The notes under the pieces are model-generated. The model did not search any database. It was not told the DNA's origin and saw only the letters and a program-made list of their open reading frames with translations. The translations under genes and the position numbers were made by a program. This document shows positions 34,961 through 47,200 of a DNA stretch of 64,000 bases, piece by piece; position 1 is the first letter of the stretch, and every line of letters starts with the position of its first letter. Source of the stretch: Paracentrotus lividus (lineage: Eukaryota > Echinodermata > Echinoidea > Camarodonta > Echinidae); assembly GCA_940671915.1 (NCBI GenBank), contig CALNVZ010003434.1, forward strand, positions 17,621,918 to 17,685,917, given 5' to 3'.

Positions 34961-35130
34961 TTGAGTTTACGCATATTTTGCAGCATTTGCACGCATATCG
35001 CCACACATTTCGTGCCAAAGCGGGAACCATCTTGGCAACGTGCGGGAGGATTCGGGCCAATGCGACAATGCGTGAATGTGCAGGACAAAATTTTCAATAT
35101 GTTTTAAAATTTTGGCACGACGATTGATTG
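34961..35130. repeat. GC-richer repeat W, copy 1
   Basis: Contains TTTCGTGCCAAAGCGGGAAC and ACGTGCGGGAGGATTCGGGC. The inverse forms (CTCCCGCACGTTGCC, CTGGCACGAAATGG) occur at 38030-38100. The two copies are inverted and bracket a 3 kb block, perhaps the ends of one element. Confidence 0.5.
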
Positions 35131-35345
35131 ATTGATTGATCGATTCATTTATTTATTGACGGTTAAAACCCAGTTAGCTGCTTTGGCTGTTTTACAATGG
35201 GGCGTCATGGCCGTTCACAAATACAATAAAAATACAAGTAATCACATACACAATAAAACTAAAACATAACATCAAATGGCGATTATAACATTTACGGTTA
35301 ATACAGAATGAGCAAGATCAACAAAAATCAGAGAAATAAATAAAA
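35131..35345. repeat. LINE/SINE-like tail
   Basis: GATT tetranucleotide repeats, then GGTTAAAACCCAGTTAGCTG ... GGGGCGTCATGGCCGTTCAC ... ACAATAAAA. The layout resembles 3' ends of non-LTR elements in invertebrates. Family not identified. Confidence 0.35.
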
Positions 35346-36559
35346 TTTACAATGACAAAAATATAATCAATAAATATACATTCGGGTATTAGATGTACTG
35401 AAAGAAGCTGGTGATTTGAGATTTGGTACCATTTGGTATGCTATTAGTCATTTCAAGAAACAAAATAATGATTGTGGATGTACTGGAAACCCCCTAAAGT
35501 TAAAAATCTAATTATGATATTACAAGGGATTTAGAAATGTAATGTGATAATTAAAAAAAAAAAAAAAAATAATTAAAAAAAAAAAAATTTGAGCAAACTG
35601 TCGCAAACTTTCGTGAACTTTACGCAATCTATTCGCAAACTAGTCGTTCCAGTGCGTGTCACTGCGTGGCAAAAGCGTGTCCATCGACCTATATGGCACG
35701 CAGTTCACGACTAGTTTACGACTAGTTCACGATTAGTTTCACGGCTAAGTTGCGCAGACCTTGGCGCATTACTGCGCATACTCCCACTCCCCGAACAGTT
35801 TCGGCATCACAGGTGCATGGTCTGCCGCATGAGCAATCGGAGCTCGAGAGCGGAGACCTCACTAAAATAAATAAATAAATAGTTATCATCGGCACTAATA
35901 AACACCTCGTCCTCTGACGAACCTAAACCTGAAAAAGACAAGGCCAGCCCTAGGAAGCCCAGGGCATAGAAAAGAAAATGAAGGAGAAGAAGAAAAAAGA
36001 AAGACATTCAGGCTACAATTGAACGGCTGAGACAAAACAGCAAAGTTGTGGATTCATCAAGGAATAGGCCTGAGCTTTGGCGCCCCACTAAGTTTAAGAT
36101 CGAATTGGTGCCCATATGGCGCGGCGCGGATGCGCCCCCCCCACATTACCCACCTACCCCCCCCCCAAAAAAAAAAACGGGGGAAAAAGAAAAAAGAAGA
36201 AGGAAGGAAAACGGCCGGCACGATTGAGCCCCTAAACCTTACCCCTATATGGCTGATTCAAGATGAACCTCTTTCATAGCCGAGAGCCCCCCCCCTCAAA
36301 AAAAAAAACCTACCCCCCCCCCGCTTATCACAAACAATTGATGTACCTTCTGCTTCGCCCTTTGTGACGTGGAAAAAAACTTGGGTGTACCAAAATCTAA
36401 AATCCAATTTTCGGGCGCCCCCACCTGTAGAATAGAAATTTCTGGAATCCGTACACTGGAATGTTAGGTTTTAATTTTGGTTTCCCCCTAAGTTAAAGAT
36501 CATCAAGGCGCCTCTTTTCTTTTTCGTCAGGTCAATTCGACGCCCCTACTTGGCGCCAA
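35346..36559. other. Unrecognised sequence with A and C runs
   Basis: 35590-35800 contains ACTAGTTTACGACTAGTTCACG-type short repeats (part of the W block). 36082-36480 shows scattered precursors of the minisatellite that follows. No gene seen. Confidence 0.35.
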
Positions 36560-37352
36560 ATCGACTGTAAACTAAGTTAATTTAAGGTCGATTTGGCGTC
36601 CCCAAAATCCAAGAACGAATTGACGCCTCCTGAGTTTAGGATCACTATGGCGTTTCTAAGTTTAAGCTCAATTTGGCGCCCCTTATTTTAAGGACAATTT
36701 GGCGCCCCCTCTGTTTCAGGTTACTTTGGCGCCCCTTTATCTTCAGGTCAATTTGGTGCCCCTACGTTACAGCTGAAATTGGCGCCCCTACGTTTAAGCT
36801 CAATTTGGAGTCCCTTAGTTTACAATTACTTTGGCGCCCCTTATCTTCAAATCAATTTTGCGCCCCATGGCCAACCCTTGGTTTCGGGTCAATTTGGCGC
36901 TCTACGTTTAAGCTCAAGTTGGTACCCCATTAGTTTAAGGGGCTGTCCCTTAGTTTGAGGTCGATTTGGCGCTCCCTAAGTTTCAAGTCAATTTGGCGCC
37001 CCATGCGTTTACTTTTAAGCTCAATTTAGCACCCCTTACTAAGTTTAAAGTATATTTAGCGTCCCCCTTAATTAACGATCAAATAGGCACCCCTTGATTT
37101 TAAAATCAATATGGTGCCCCTAGGTTTATGGTCAATTTGGCGCCCCTATATCAGTTAAGCTCAAATTGGTGCCCCCTAGTTTAAGGTCGATTTGGCGCCC
37201 CTTCGACAGATTTAATCCAATTGGCGCCCCTTAGTTTGAGATAATTACAATGCCCCTAATTTTTAAAGTCAGTTTGTCGCCCCCTTATCGTCGGGCCAAT
37301 TTAGTACCCCCTGATTTTCAAGTCAATTTGATGCCCCTACAGTTAAGCTCAA
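36560..37352. repeat. Degenerate minisatellite, unit about 26 bp (ATTTGGCGCCCC)
   Basis: About thirty divergent units of the type GGCGCCCCTA.GTTTAAG.TCAATTT, all in the same orientation. Unit length drifts between about 25 and 36 bp. Open frames across it (36673-36933) are repetitive and not a gene. Confidence 0.85.
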
Positions 37353-37504
37353 TTAATTCTTTTCCTTATTTTCTCCCTCCCCCTTTTACCTCCTCCCCTC
37401 TCTTTCTTTCTCTCTTCCCCCTTTTCCCGCTCTTTTTCCTCTTTCTCCCTTTTTTCTTCTTTCTTTTTTTCTTTCCTTTTCTTGCTTTTTTCTCATTAGG
37501 GCCA
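37353..37504. repeat. CT-rich polypyrimidine tract
   Basis: About 150 bp almost wholly C and T on the plus strand. Confidence 0.9.
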
Positions 37505-37964
37505 CCTGGGCGCCTACCGGGGGAGGGGGGGGGGCTCGTGCCCTCAGAATACGCGCACGATTATTAACGAAATACATGGACAAGTCCTGTGATAAAAAAT
37601 AAATAAATAAAGTGCCCTTTGCAGGTAGTCGTAGAAATGAATACCCATGCGTGAACAGTACGCAAGTATGGCGTAAACATGACGTGATAATGCGTATCCT
37701 GGTGGTTACGCATGTTGCGAACTATTCATAAATTCGACAAGACCAAAATCAGAATGCTCGTCACTAAATGGCACATACTGGCACGCCACAATGCGGGGTA
37801 CTGCGTAATCCCAAATTCGTGCAAGTGTCAGGGTGGCATAAGAGAGGGAGAGAGAGAGAGAGAGAAAAATAAAATCTACTGAACAATTAATTTGAATGTC
37901 AACTTACACGCAGTTGCTTACGTGGGCTTCGGAACTGGGGGGCTTGGGGCGTAGCCCCCCCCCC

Positions 37965-37967
37965 CCC

Positions 37968-38007
<40 letters not shown>

Positions 38008-38135
38008 TGCATTTCGCGCATTGGTCGCATTGGCCCGCATCCTCCCGCACGTTGCCAATAGCAGTTCCCGCTCTGGCACGAAATGGTTCATGCAAATGAG
38101 CAAACTATGCGCAATCCCAAATTCGTGCAAGTGAC
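37965..38135. repeat. (TA)n and repeat W, copy 2 (inverted)
   Basis: A 30 bp TA tract followed by GCGCATTGGTCGCATTGGCC, CCTCCCGCACGTTGCC and CTGGCACGAAATGG, the reverse of 34961-35110. Confidence 0.6.
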
Positions 38136-38146
38136 AGGGGGCCTTT

Positions 38147-38528
38147 AGGGTGCTATCTCACTTCGCGGAGGCATCTCCGCGACAGAATAAAAATCCGTCT
38201 CCGCGACGGTTAAAAAGTATTAGAGTCTCCGCGACAATTTATGAAAAAAAGTCTGAAGTAGTCCCAAATCCGTCTCCGAAAATTAGGAGACGTCTCCAAG
38301 ACGATTTGGGACTACTTCAGTTTTTTTTTTTTTTTTTTCATCATTATTGTCGCGGAGACGTCTCGGGGACGTCTCCTGAATTTAGGAGACGGATTTGGGA
38401 CTACTTCTGAATTTTTTCATAAATTGTCGCGGAGACGTCTCGGAGACGTCTCTAATACTTTTTATACGTCGCGGAGACGGATTTTTATTCTGTCGCAGAG
38501 ACGTCTCCGCGAAGTGAGATAGCACCCT
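38147..38528. mobile_element. MITE family G, complete copy
   Basis: AGGGTGCTATCTCACTTCGC at the left and GCGAAGTGAGATAGCACCCT at the right, 382 bp, nearly all inverted repeat. Built from GGAGACGTCTCC-type palindromes and CCGTCTCCGCGACG. Other copies: 24232-24490, 46935-47200 and a degraded one at 58835-59085. Confidence 0.9.
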
Positions 38529-38693
38529 TAGTTTTCGATCTTTTAAATATTTTTTAAACATTTTTTTTTTTTTAAGATAAGCTGGTCAAAAAATTTACTT
38601 TTTGGCTAGAACGCCATTTTCGCCGAAAAATATCTGAGAAGCAAACAAAGCTAATCAAAATAATAATATAACAAATAATTGACTAAAAGAGGT

Positions 38694-38729
<36 letters not shown>

Positions 38730-39269
38730 AAAGCGCAAAACCTCATAAAAACCCACCCCCAAATAAATTCAAACAAAAAGTGGGGTCCAATGCCTATACG
38801 CTCTTTAGTAAGTTAGCTGATAACCTAGGAGGGAAGGGCCCTGGGCAGGTCCTTCACCCCCCCCCCCTTCCAGTGTAATGTCAGGGGGTGTTTCTTTACA
38901 TATTTACAGTGCAGTCCGACTGTTTTGGTCATCTATGTTCATCAGAGTGATTATGGAATAATAAAACATTTGTAGTTACTTAAGCAAGTTATGATCTATT
39001 GTTCTGTTCCCTTTAAATAAAATGAGTGTTTCTTGACAGCTAGTGTGAAAGAAGGGGATTTATCTTATAATTAAGGCCTCCTAGGCAGCTATCTTGAGAG
39101 GATTTTATGAATACGGGCCCAGATTATCAAGTTGTTTTCGGCGGTAATTACATTGGTAGTAAGGGGTAATTAATCGAAAACAATGGATTATTGCCCTCTG
39201 AGTACGAGGATAAGATCAAGCATTTATTGTCCAATAAACATGATAAAGAAATTCTTCTTTCACTGGGCG
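38529..39269. other. Unrecognised flank
   Basis: T-rich start, a (TA)n tract at 38698-38725, C run at 38858. No gene or element ends seen. Confidence 0.3.
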
Positions 39270-39690
39270 GTATACAGTTTAACATTTACACATACATAAT
39301 GTGAAAACATATAAATGATAAAATTTATTTTACATTTCTTTCGCATATATTTGCTTTCCCTTTTCCCTATACTCTCTTAGATCTTGTTTTCATGTATTTT
39401 TCTTCAGTTGCAATACCAGTGGAATCCAAATTTCTGCGTAACTATGTTTACAAAGACCTAATAAACTATCGTGTAACTGTATCTTGTATCTTGTATCTTG
39501 TATCTTGTAATTCAGTGTACAGAGTTAACAATATCCAATGTGTCAAATGCGTACGGCAAATGAAAGTACGGCAACAAAATATTATTTTCTTTCTTTCTTT
39601 CTTTCTTTCTTTTTCTTTCTTTCTTTCTTTCTACTTTCTTCTTCTTCTTTCTTTCTTAATTTATTTTGCCCTTTAGCGTAATAATACGAG
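39270..39690 (+). repeat. Dispersed repeat X, copy 1
   Basis: Shares order and phrases with 63510-63985: GGTATACAGTT, CATACATAATGTGA, AATACCAGTGGAAT, TAATAAACTATCG, GTATCTTGTA, ACGGCAA..., AAAATATTATTTTCTTTC. A GTATCTT 7 bp repeat (x4) and a CTTT tract close it, as in 3' ends of some retroelements. Confidence 0.75.
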
Positions 39691-40249
<559 letters not shown>

Positions 40250-40270
40250 AAACAGGATAAAACCCAGCAA

Positions 40271-41100
40271 TATATATACAGTGTGTATCAAAATAAACGC
40301 AACAAGGTTTAATTTCAAGGTTGTGAAGATTGTGTTAGTTTTACACTAACGTGTAGTAACAGGTTAAAGCAACATATCTCCTCTTTCCAATGATATCTAT
40401 TTATTTATACAAGGTCAGGGATGGCCGAGTTATCATTCTTTTTGGATAATGGGACAAAGTGGACTTGGGGCCAAGTTTCAGACATGGCAAGAATCATGGC
40501 ATCTTACTAGAAAGTAACTCAACAAAATGGAATAATGGAATTGATAATCACAACTTACCATTGGTCATATTCAAACGTGAGTGACACGACATTTGGACTG
40601 ATAGAAAGGCGCATATCTTTGCACTTGTAGGCTATGAATGGATCATGACTACCATATTATGTAAAATGTAGAAGTGGCATGTGTCATTACCAGTTGGATT
40701 TGAATTTTACATTTGGTTCTGGAAATTATTATTAAAAAACAGTGCGTGAGGGACACGACAGAAAAAAGGACATGGGTTTCTGACCATCATTGGTTGTGGT
40801 TGGATTTGTGCCCAAGTCGATCTCTAAGGGTGCATAAGTGCTGGTATATGTATATGAATAGTGTACCTCTCTGACATTTATTGTGTTTATCAATCATTCC
40901 CTCTCTGTTGAAAATGGTCCACTTCTATGTGTCGTGAGTGACGACATCCAAAATGTGAGTGACACGACCAGTGCCTTAAATTCAAAACATTTCAAGTAAA
41001 TAACTAAATCCAAATTACCTGTATTTATATGCCATTTTAGAGTAGTCCATGAAAATTACTTTAAGCAAAAAAAAAAAAAAAAAAAAAAAAACTGACAAAA
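40271..41100. mobile_element. Possible fragment of a TA-flanked TIR element
   Basis: Begins TATACAGTGTGTATCAAAAT, like a Tc1/mariner-type end after a TA tract. Internal phrase GTGAGTGACACGAC recurs near 40577 and 40961. No matching right end found; an A25 run ends the block. Confidence 0.4.
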
Positions 41101-41570
41101 GTGATTGGTATCAAGAATAAGAGGCATTTAAAGCACCATAGTCCCATATGTGCAAATTCGTGTTTGCTCAATTATTCAGCGCAAGAAAACTGGATCACAT
41201 AATGATTGAACTTAAATAATTGTTTGTATTGTAAAGAAGCCTTTGTTTTGATTTCAGATCCTAATTTGCATTTTCAAAGGCACAGCGCCACATTAAAATT
41301 TCAGCTAAATGTCCCACTTAGTCTGAAATGACCCATTGTCTTATTTCGGATGTCTCTCTCTAAACATTTCATCCCATGCCCCTCAACATGCCCCTCATTA
41401 TTTTCCACACAGATATTAACTCATATCTGCATCTCACGCACAGCCCTGCGGATCATTGGGGCCTGGTGGCGTAGAGCATCAAACTTGTTTGTAGGAGAGT
41501 TGCAATGTCAGGTGGAGGGATGGGTGGAGGGGTAATTAAACCCTTTACTCTTGAGATAACCCCCCCCCCC

Positions 41571-41620
<50 letters not shown>

Positions 41621-41745
41621 ACAAGTCAGAACTGGAGATCGCGGTGGCCACTCCACATCATGATACAAGGCAATCACTCGATGTCCAAAAAGTTGCAGTA
41701 AGAAACAGATTGGTTGAATAATGAAATCTGAAATCTGTACAGTCG
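41101..41745. other. Unrecognised, with C9A47-type tract
   Basis: 41560-41617 is a C run followed by about 47 A. The segment near 41460 (GGCGTAGAGCATC) is faintly tRNA-like but no tRNA or SINE could be supported. Confidence 0.3.
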
Positions 41746-42989
41746 TAGGGGAGACCGGGGACAATTGTAACAGTTTTTTTTTTTCCAAATTTGACCTATC
41801 AACTTTATTAAAGCTAAATACTTGCTTAAAACTAAATAAAATGAAATATGCATATCTTAGCTTGACATATGAATAGATTTGGGTTAAGTACAACAAGTTA
41901 TTTTGAAGCCATTACCATTTCAAAACAAGAGGTCGAGTGTTACAATTGCCCCGTGTCCAGGGGCAATCGTAACAGACGTACGGGGCAATTGTAACACATG
42001 AAATTGTAACATTTTGTTTTTCTTTATCAAAGCTATGCACTTGACAGATCCAAGATTTAAATATCATTAACCACATAAACTAATTATAATGAAACATGAC
42101 AATGCTTGACTCATTTATATCATATTTCCACTTGTTATAATGATATGGGGCATAAGTTATGATATTTTACATTTTTTTAAATATTTTTTTTTTTAGGTTG
42201 TTGTTGCTTCACCCTTTAACTGTAGAACTATAAAACTTTCATTAATTCATATTTTGGTTCTTTTTCTACTTTGTACCTACCAAATATATCTTTAAACTGA
42301 CAACTGTGGTTTAACACTTTATATTAGGCCTACGCCTTTAGACTTTAACGCATTCTTTTCCAAATAAAGTGATACATTTCTGAGAAGAAGTAAAAAAAAA
42401 AAATTACAGCTTTTTTTGTAAAATCAATCTTCAAAATTTACACCACTTTTTTTTAATGGCAAAATCAATATTTCTTTGCCCTGTCAACATAACGTATTAG
42501 ACATATATTTTCAGGTGTCATATTGAAAATATATTTTAATCTTTTATGGGGGCTCCCATCTCTCCCTCTCTCTCTCTCTCTCTCTCCTCTTTCTTTCTTT
42601 CTTCCTTTCTTTCTTTTTTTTCTTCTTTCACTCCCTATTTACCTTTTTACTGTCCTATCTATACCCTCACCCCCCCCCCTCTCTCTCTTACCTCTCTCCG
42701 CCTCTCCTGTCCCTCCTTCCTCTCTCTTCTTCTCTCTTTATTGTGTGTTTTTTTTTTATAAATAATAAACAAATCGGGGGGGGGGGTCCATAAATCTCTT
42801 TCTCATTTTATTGAGACCTGTTTGTATATAAGCCTTTTCGGATTTCAAAGGCTACCTGTCAGTGTTTCTTTCATGTTTTATACCATGTACACTCGACGAA
42901 TAAAATAATCAACAAGTGGATTAGTAATATTAATACGCGATGCGTAATATATGTCCCGCCGATAATGTAAATTCCATTAATATCATGAT

Positions 42990-44400
42990 CAGTGCTATCA
43001 CATAAGGCAAAAGAATCGAAATCGGGTAAAAAATGGCGAAGAGTAGCATTTTGTAGCCAATGTACAATATAGGTCAAAGTCAAGTCAAAGGTCAAAGGGT
43101 CAAAAGTCAAAATTCTAAGAAGTTTTGTAGCTATTACCCTAGTGCTATCATATAAGCACAAACAGAATCGAAATCGAGAAATGGCGAAGGAGTAGCATTT
43201 TCTAGCCAATTAACAATATAGGTCAAAAATCAGGGTCAAAGTCATTCTGTGAAGAGTTTGGTAGCCATCACCTAGTGCTTCAATATAAGCAAACGGAATC
43301 GAAATCGGATGAAAAAATGCGAAGGATAGCATTTTGTAGCCAATTAACAATATAGGTAAAAATAAAGGTCAAAGTGTCAAAGGTCAAAATTCGGTGAAAA
43401 ATTTGTAGCCATCACCTATGCTATCACATAAAGCAAACGGAATCGAAATCGGAAAAAATGGTGAAGGAGTAGCATTTTTGTAGCCAATGTACAATATAAG
43501 TATAATCAAGGTCAAAGGTCAAAGGGGTCAAAAGTAAATTCCGTGAAGAAGATTTTGTAGCCCTCACCTAGTGCTATCATAATAAGCAAACGGATTCGAA
43601 TCGATGAAAAAATGGCGAAGGAGTAGCATTTTGTAGCCAATGAACAATAATAGGTCAAAAAATGAAGGTCAAAGGTCAAAGGGTCAAAAGTCAAAATTCT
43701 GTGAAGAAGTTTTGTAGCTATTACCTAGTGCTATCATATAAAGCAAACGGAATCGAAATCGGATGAAAAATGGCGAAAGGAGTAGCATTTTGTAGCCAAT
43801 TAACAATATAGGTAAAAAATAAGGTAAAGTCAAAGTCAAAATTCGGTGAAGAAATTTTGTAGCCATACCTCTAGTGCTATCACATAAAGCAAACGGAATC
43901 GAAATCGGAAGAAAATATGGTGAAGGATGAGCATTTTGTAACCAATGTACAATATAAGTATAAATCAAGGTCAAAGGTCAAAGGGGTCAAAAGTCAAATT
44001 CGTGAAGAATTTTTGTAGCCCTCACCTAGTGCTATCATATAAAGCAAACGGATTCGAAATCGCGATGAAAAATGGCGAAGAGTAGCATTTTGTAGCCAAT
44101 GAACAATATAGGTCAAAAATGAAGGTCAAAGTCAAAGGGGTCAAAAGTCAAAATTCTGTGAAGAAGTTTTGTAGCCCTCACCTAGTGCTATCATATAACA
44201 AGAACAGAATCGAAATCGGATGAAAAATGGCGAAGGAGTAGCATTTTGTAGCCAATTAACAATATAGGTCAAAAATCAGGGTCAAAGGTCAAAGGTCAAA
44301 ATTCTGTGAAGAAGTTGGTAGCCATCACCTAGTGCTATCATATAAAGCAAACGGAATCGAAATCGGATGAAAAATGGCGAAGGAGTAGCAAATTGAACTC
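42990..44400. repeat. Satellite, unit about 150 bp, nine to ten copies
   Basis: The landmark AGTAGCATTTTGTAGCCAAT recurs at about 43041, 43190, 43327, 43469, 43623, 43781, 43929, 44081 and 44237, with spacing 137-158 bp. Each unit also has CACCTAGTGCTATCA, GGAATCGAAATCGG and AGGTCAAAGGTCA-like direct repeats. Ends in a (GGAC)n tract. Confidence 0.9.
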
Positions 44401-44401
44401 A

Positions 44402-44463
44402 CATACGGACGCACGGACGGACGGACGGACGACGGAGGAACGGACGGACGGACGGACGGACGG
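44402..44463. repeat. (GGAC)n microsatellite
   Basis: About 60 bp of GGAC tetranucleotide closing the satellite. Confidence 0.9.
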
Positions 44464-44540
44464 ACACACACACATACGTACGGAGCCCGTTTCATAGTCC
44501 CCTGCTCGAACTCGTTCGGCGGGGACAATAAAATCAAATT

Positions 44541-45660
44541 ATATGTTCCCAGTTAATTAATTCTCATGTTTGAGCTCATAGATAAGGTTACCTCTTGTCC
44601 TTGTAAAAAAGCGCTATAATTGACTATACATTCAAACTTATGAAGTTCTGAAGTTCTCTTGTAAAGTGATATAAATTATTAAAACAACAAGAATAAACAA
44701 AAAGTTGAGGCTCTGATTACAATGAAACAAATCAGAAACAAACTAAAAGCATTTTTTTCTGACTAAATCAAAATTTCTTTGCCTTTCTAACAAAACGTAT
44801 TGAACAGATTATGTTCAAAGTTATTTAGTTCTCATGTCTGAGCTTATAGATATGGTTACCTTTTGTTTTTGTAAAGCATTATAATTGACAATACATTCAA
44901 AGTTATGAAGTTCTGATGCTTGAGCTTATCGACGAGGCTACTCTTGGCTGTTTTTCGTTATTTACAAGTCTACTCCTATTTACAATTTTGGCATTAAAAG
45001 AACTTAATGTTCACTCTCTTCATTTCTTTTTTTTTTTTACCTTTTCTTTTCTAGTAAAGTGATATAAATTATTAAAAAAACAAGAATAAAAAACTTGAGG
45101 TTCTGATTACAATGAAATAAATGATAAACAAACTAACGGCATTTTTTTTCAGTCAAAATCAATATTTCTTTGCCTTTCTAAAAAAACTTTTTGGACAGAT
45201 ATGTTCAAAGTTATTTTAACTCTCATGTCTGAGCTTATAGATATAGTCACCTTTTGTCATTGTAAACTAAGCATTATAATTGACAATACATTCAAAGTTA
45301 TGAAATTCACATGCTTGAGCTTATAGACGAGGCTACTCTTTGCTGTTTTTCTTTATTTCCAAGTCTCCTCGTATTTACAATTTTGGCATTAAATGAACCT
45401 ATTACACAATGTTCACTTTCTTCATATTTTAAAACTTTTCTTTTTTGGTAAAATGATATGAATTATAAAAAGAAAAACAGGAAAAAATACTGGAGGCTCT
45501 GATTATAATGAAACAAATGAACAAATTAAAGACACCTTTTTTTGGACAAAATCAATATTTCTTTGCCTTTTCAACAAAACGTATTGGACAGATATGTTCA
45601 AAGTAATTTAATTTTCATGTCTGAGCTTATAAATAAGGCTATTTTTACCTTGTAAATGCA
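44541..45660. repeat. Tandem repeat, unit about 270-395 bp, four partial copies
   Basis: TATGTTCAAAGTTATTT followed by CTCATGTCTGAGCTTATAGA recurs at about 44541, 44812, 45199 and 45594. Between them ATTACAATGAAA, TTTCTTTGCC and GACGAGGCTACTC also recur in order. Confidence 0.8.
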
Positions 45661-45860
45661 ATTCTCATTTCTAAGCCCCCCCCCCCACTTTCGTCAGCAA
45701 ACGTGTACAAAAACGGGAAAATGACCATACATTTGTGATTTTTAGCCTGTTCAGCCCCCCCCCCCTCCCCACTTGACGCTCAGCCCCTACACTTTCGAAA
45801 ACGCTCCGTGGCCCCTGATTAGTTATATATTAGCTTTGTGTTGATGAAGCGGAAAGCTGC

Positions 45861-46360
45861 TTAAAGGGGAAGTTCACACTGGGTTTAAATTGGTTTTAAA
45901 AAATGCAGAAGAATAATCAAAAGATATGAGTGAAGGTTTGGAGAAAATCGACAAAAAAAAGATGAAGTTATGATTATTCAAATTTTCGATTCTGTGACGT
46001 CACATGCGAGCAGATCTCCTATGTGTTATGTAGTGTAAATTACATAAAATGTCATTTTTTTTCCAGAAGATATTAATTATGTCACCTGTGCGGTCGATAT
46101 ACCATCAAACATATGTTCATATACATGACTATATAAAATTGACCCATTCCTTTATCAAGAACCATGACAAAAAGTCAAATTTATGGAATTTACAAACACA
46201 AACAATTGGGGAGCTGCTCGCACGTGATAATCAAAACTTTAATTTTTCATAACTTCGCTATTTTTTGGTCGATTTTCTTCGAACTTTCACTAATATTTTT
46301 AAATTATTTTTCTTCATTTTTTAAGACCAATAAAATTTCCAGTGTGAACTTCCCCTTTAA
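45861..46360. mobile_element. TTAA-flanked foldback MITE, family D, copy 3
   Basis: TTAAAGGGGAAGTTCACACT at the left and AGTGTGAACTTCCCCTTTAA at the right. Nested inside the 5 kb family I element, hence younger than it. Confidence 0.9.
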
Positions 46361-46934
46361 TACCGAATTCCTACGGCAGTTACTTTAACAGAAACAGAAA
46401 CAGAACAGTCCTTTAGGGGCAATTGTAACAGCTTGTTACAATTGCCCCTGACATAGGCGACCATATATCTTATAGCTTAGGTATTCATCGTTGAAATGTT
46501 AGCAAAATATGGCCTAAGAACATAATTTCTAAATATATAAGAATGACAGCCGTAGCTCATCCAAATATTTGTCCAGAAGAAAAACAATGGGTAATGTGAA
46601 ATATTACTTTCCTGCTCAAAAAACGATTTTTCTGCTATAGAAAGTTCCACGAACCGTTAAATCGGCTAACACTCAAACAGCATGTGGAGCGGTGAAATGC
46701 GCATGCTCTGTACAAATTTTAAGTTTGTAGCGTGTTTCTGCTAGGGGTGGGAGCCCCTGTTACAATTGCCCCGTGTTACAATTGTCCCCGGTCTCCCCTA
46801 CTGTCTTTTTGCCAAGCATTATTGAACGAGACGGTTTGTTCAGACATTCTTAATGACAAAAAGAATAATGTGCTCTGTTGAGTTGATCCCCTGGAATACA
46901 GTGGCCAGCATTACAAAAGGGTAGGGTAGATTCT

Positions 46935-47200
46935 AAGGGCCTGAGTGATATCTCACTTCGCGGAGACGTCTCCGCGACAGAATAGAAAATTTCGTCTCCG
47001 CTAGGCCTACGGATAAAAAGTATAATTAGAGACGTCTCCAATATCGCGGAGACGTCTCCGAGACGTCTCTGCTACAATTTATGGGGGGGGGGGGAAAAAT
47101 CCGTCTCCGAAATTCAGGATCGACGTCTCTAATACAATTTATCCGTCGCGGAGACGAAATTTCTATTCTGCCGCGAAGTGAGATAGCACGTACCCTTAGA
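46935..47200. mobile_element. MITE family G, copy with both ends
   Basis: ATCTCACTTCGCGGAGACGT on the left, CGCGAAGTGAGATAGCAC on the right, internal GGAGACGTCTCC. Shorter and more worn than 38147-38528. Confidence 0.8.

Larger units (their letters stand above)
41746..46799. mobile_element. 5 kb TIR element, family I/J, full-length-like but without visible ORF
   Basis: TAGGGGAGACCGGGGACAAT at 41746 and its inverse ATTGTCCCCGGTCTCCCCTA ending at 46800, with TA at both edges. GGGGCAATTGTAACA-type subterminal repeats in both orientations cluster near 41940-42005, 46415-46450 and 46755-46790. The interior holds a 150 bp satellite, a roughly 390 bp repeat array and a nested family D MITE. TIR core GGGGAGACCGGG is shared with 60522-61088. 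Confidence 0.7.

Noticed and set aside
36560-37352. Coding sequence across the GGCGCCCC repeats
   Set aside because: Frames are made of degenerate minisatellite units and change with unit length.
41440-41560. tRNA or tRNA-derived SINE
   Set aside because: Only a faint A-box-like GGCGTAGAGC; no B box or cloverleaf could be drawn.
42990-44400. CRISPR-like regular array
   Set aside because: Units are about 150 bp and similar over their full length, with no unique spacers; eukaryotic context.
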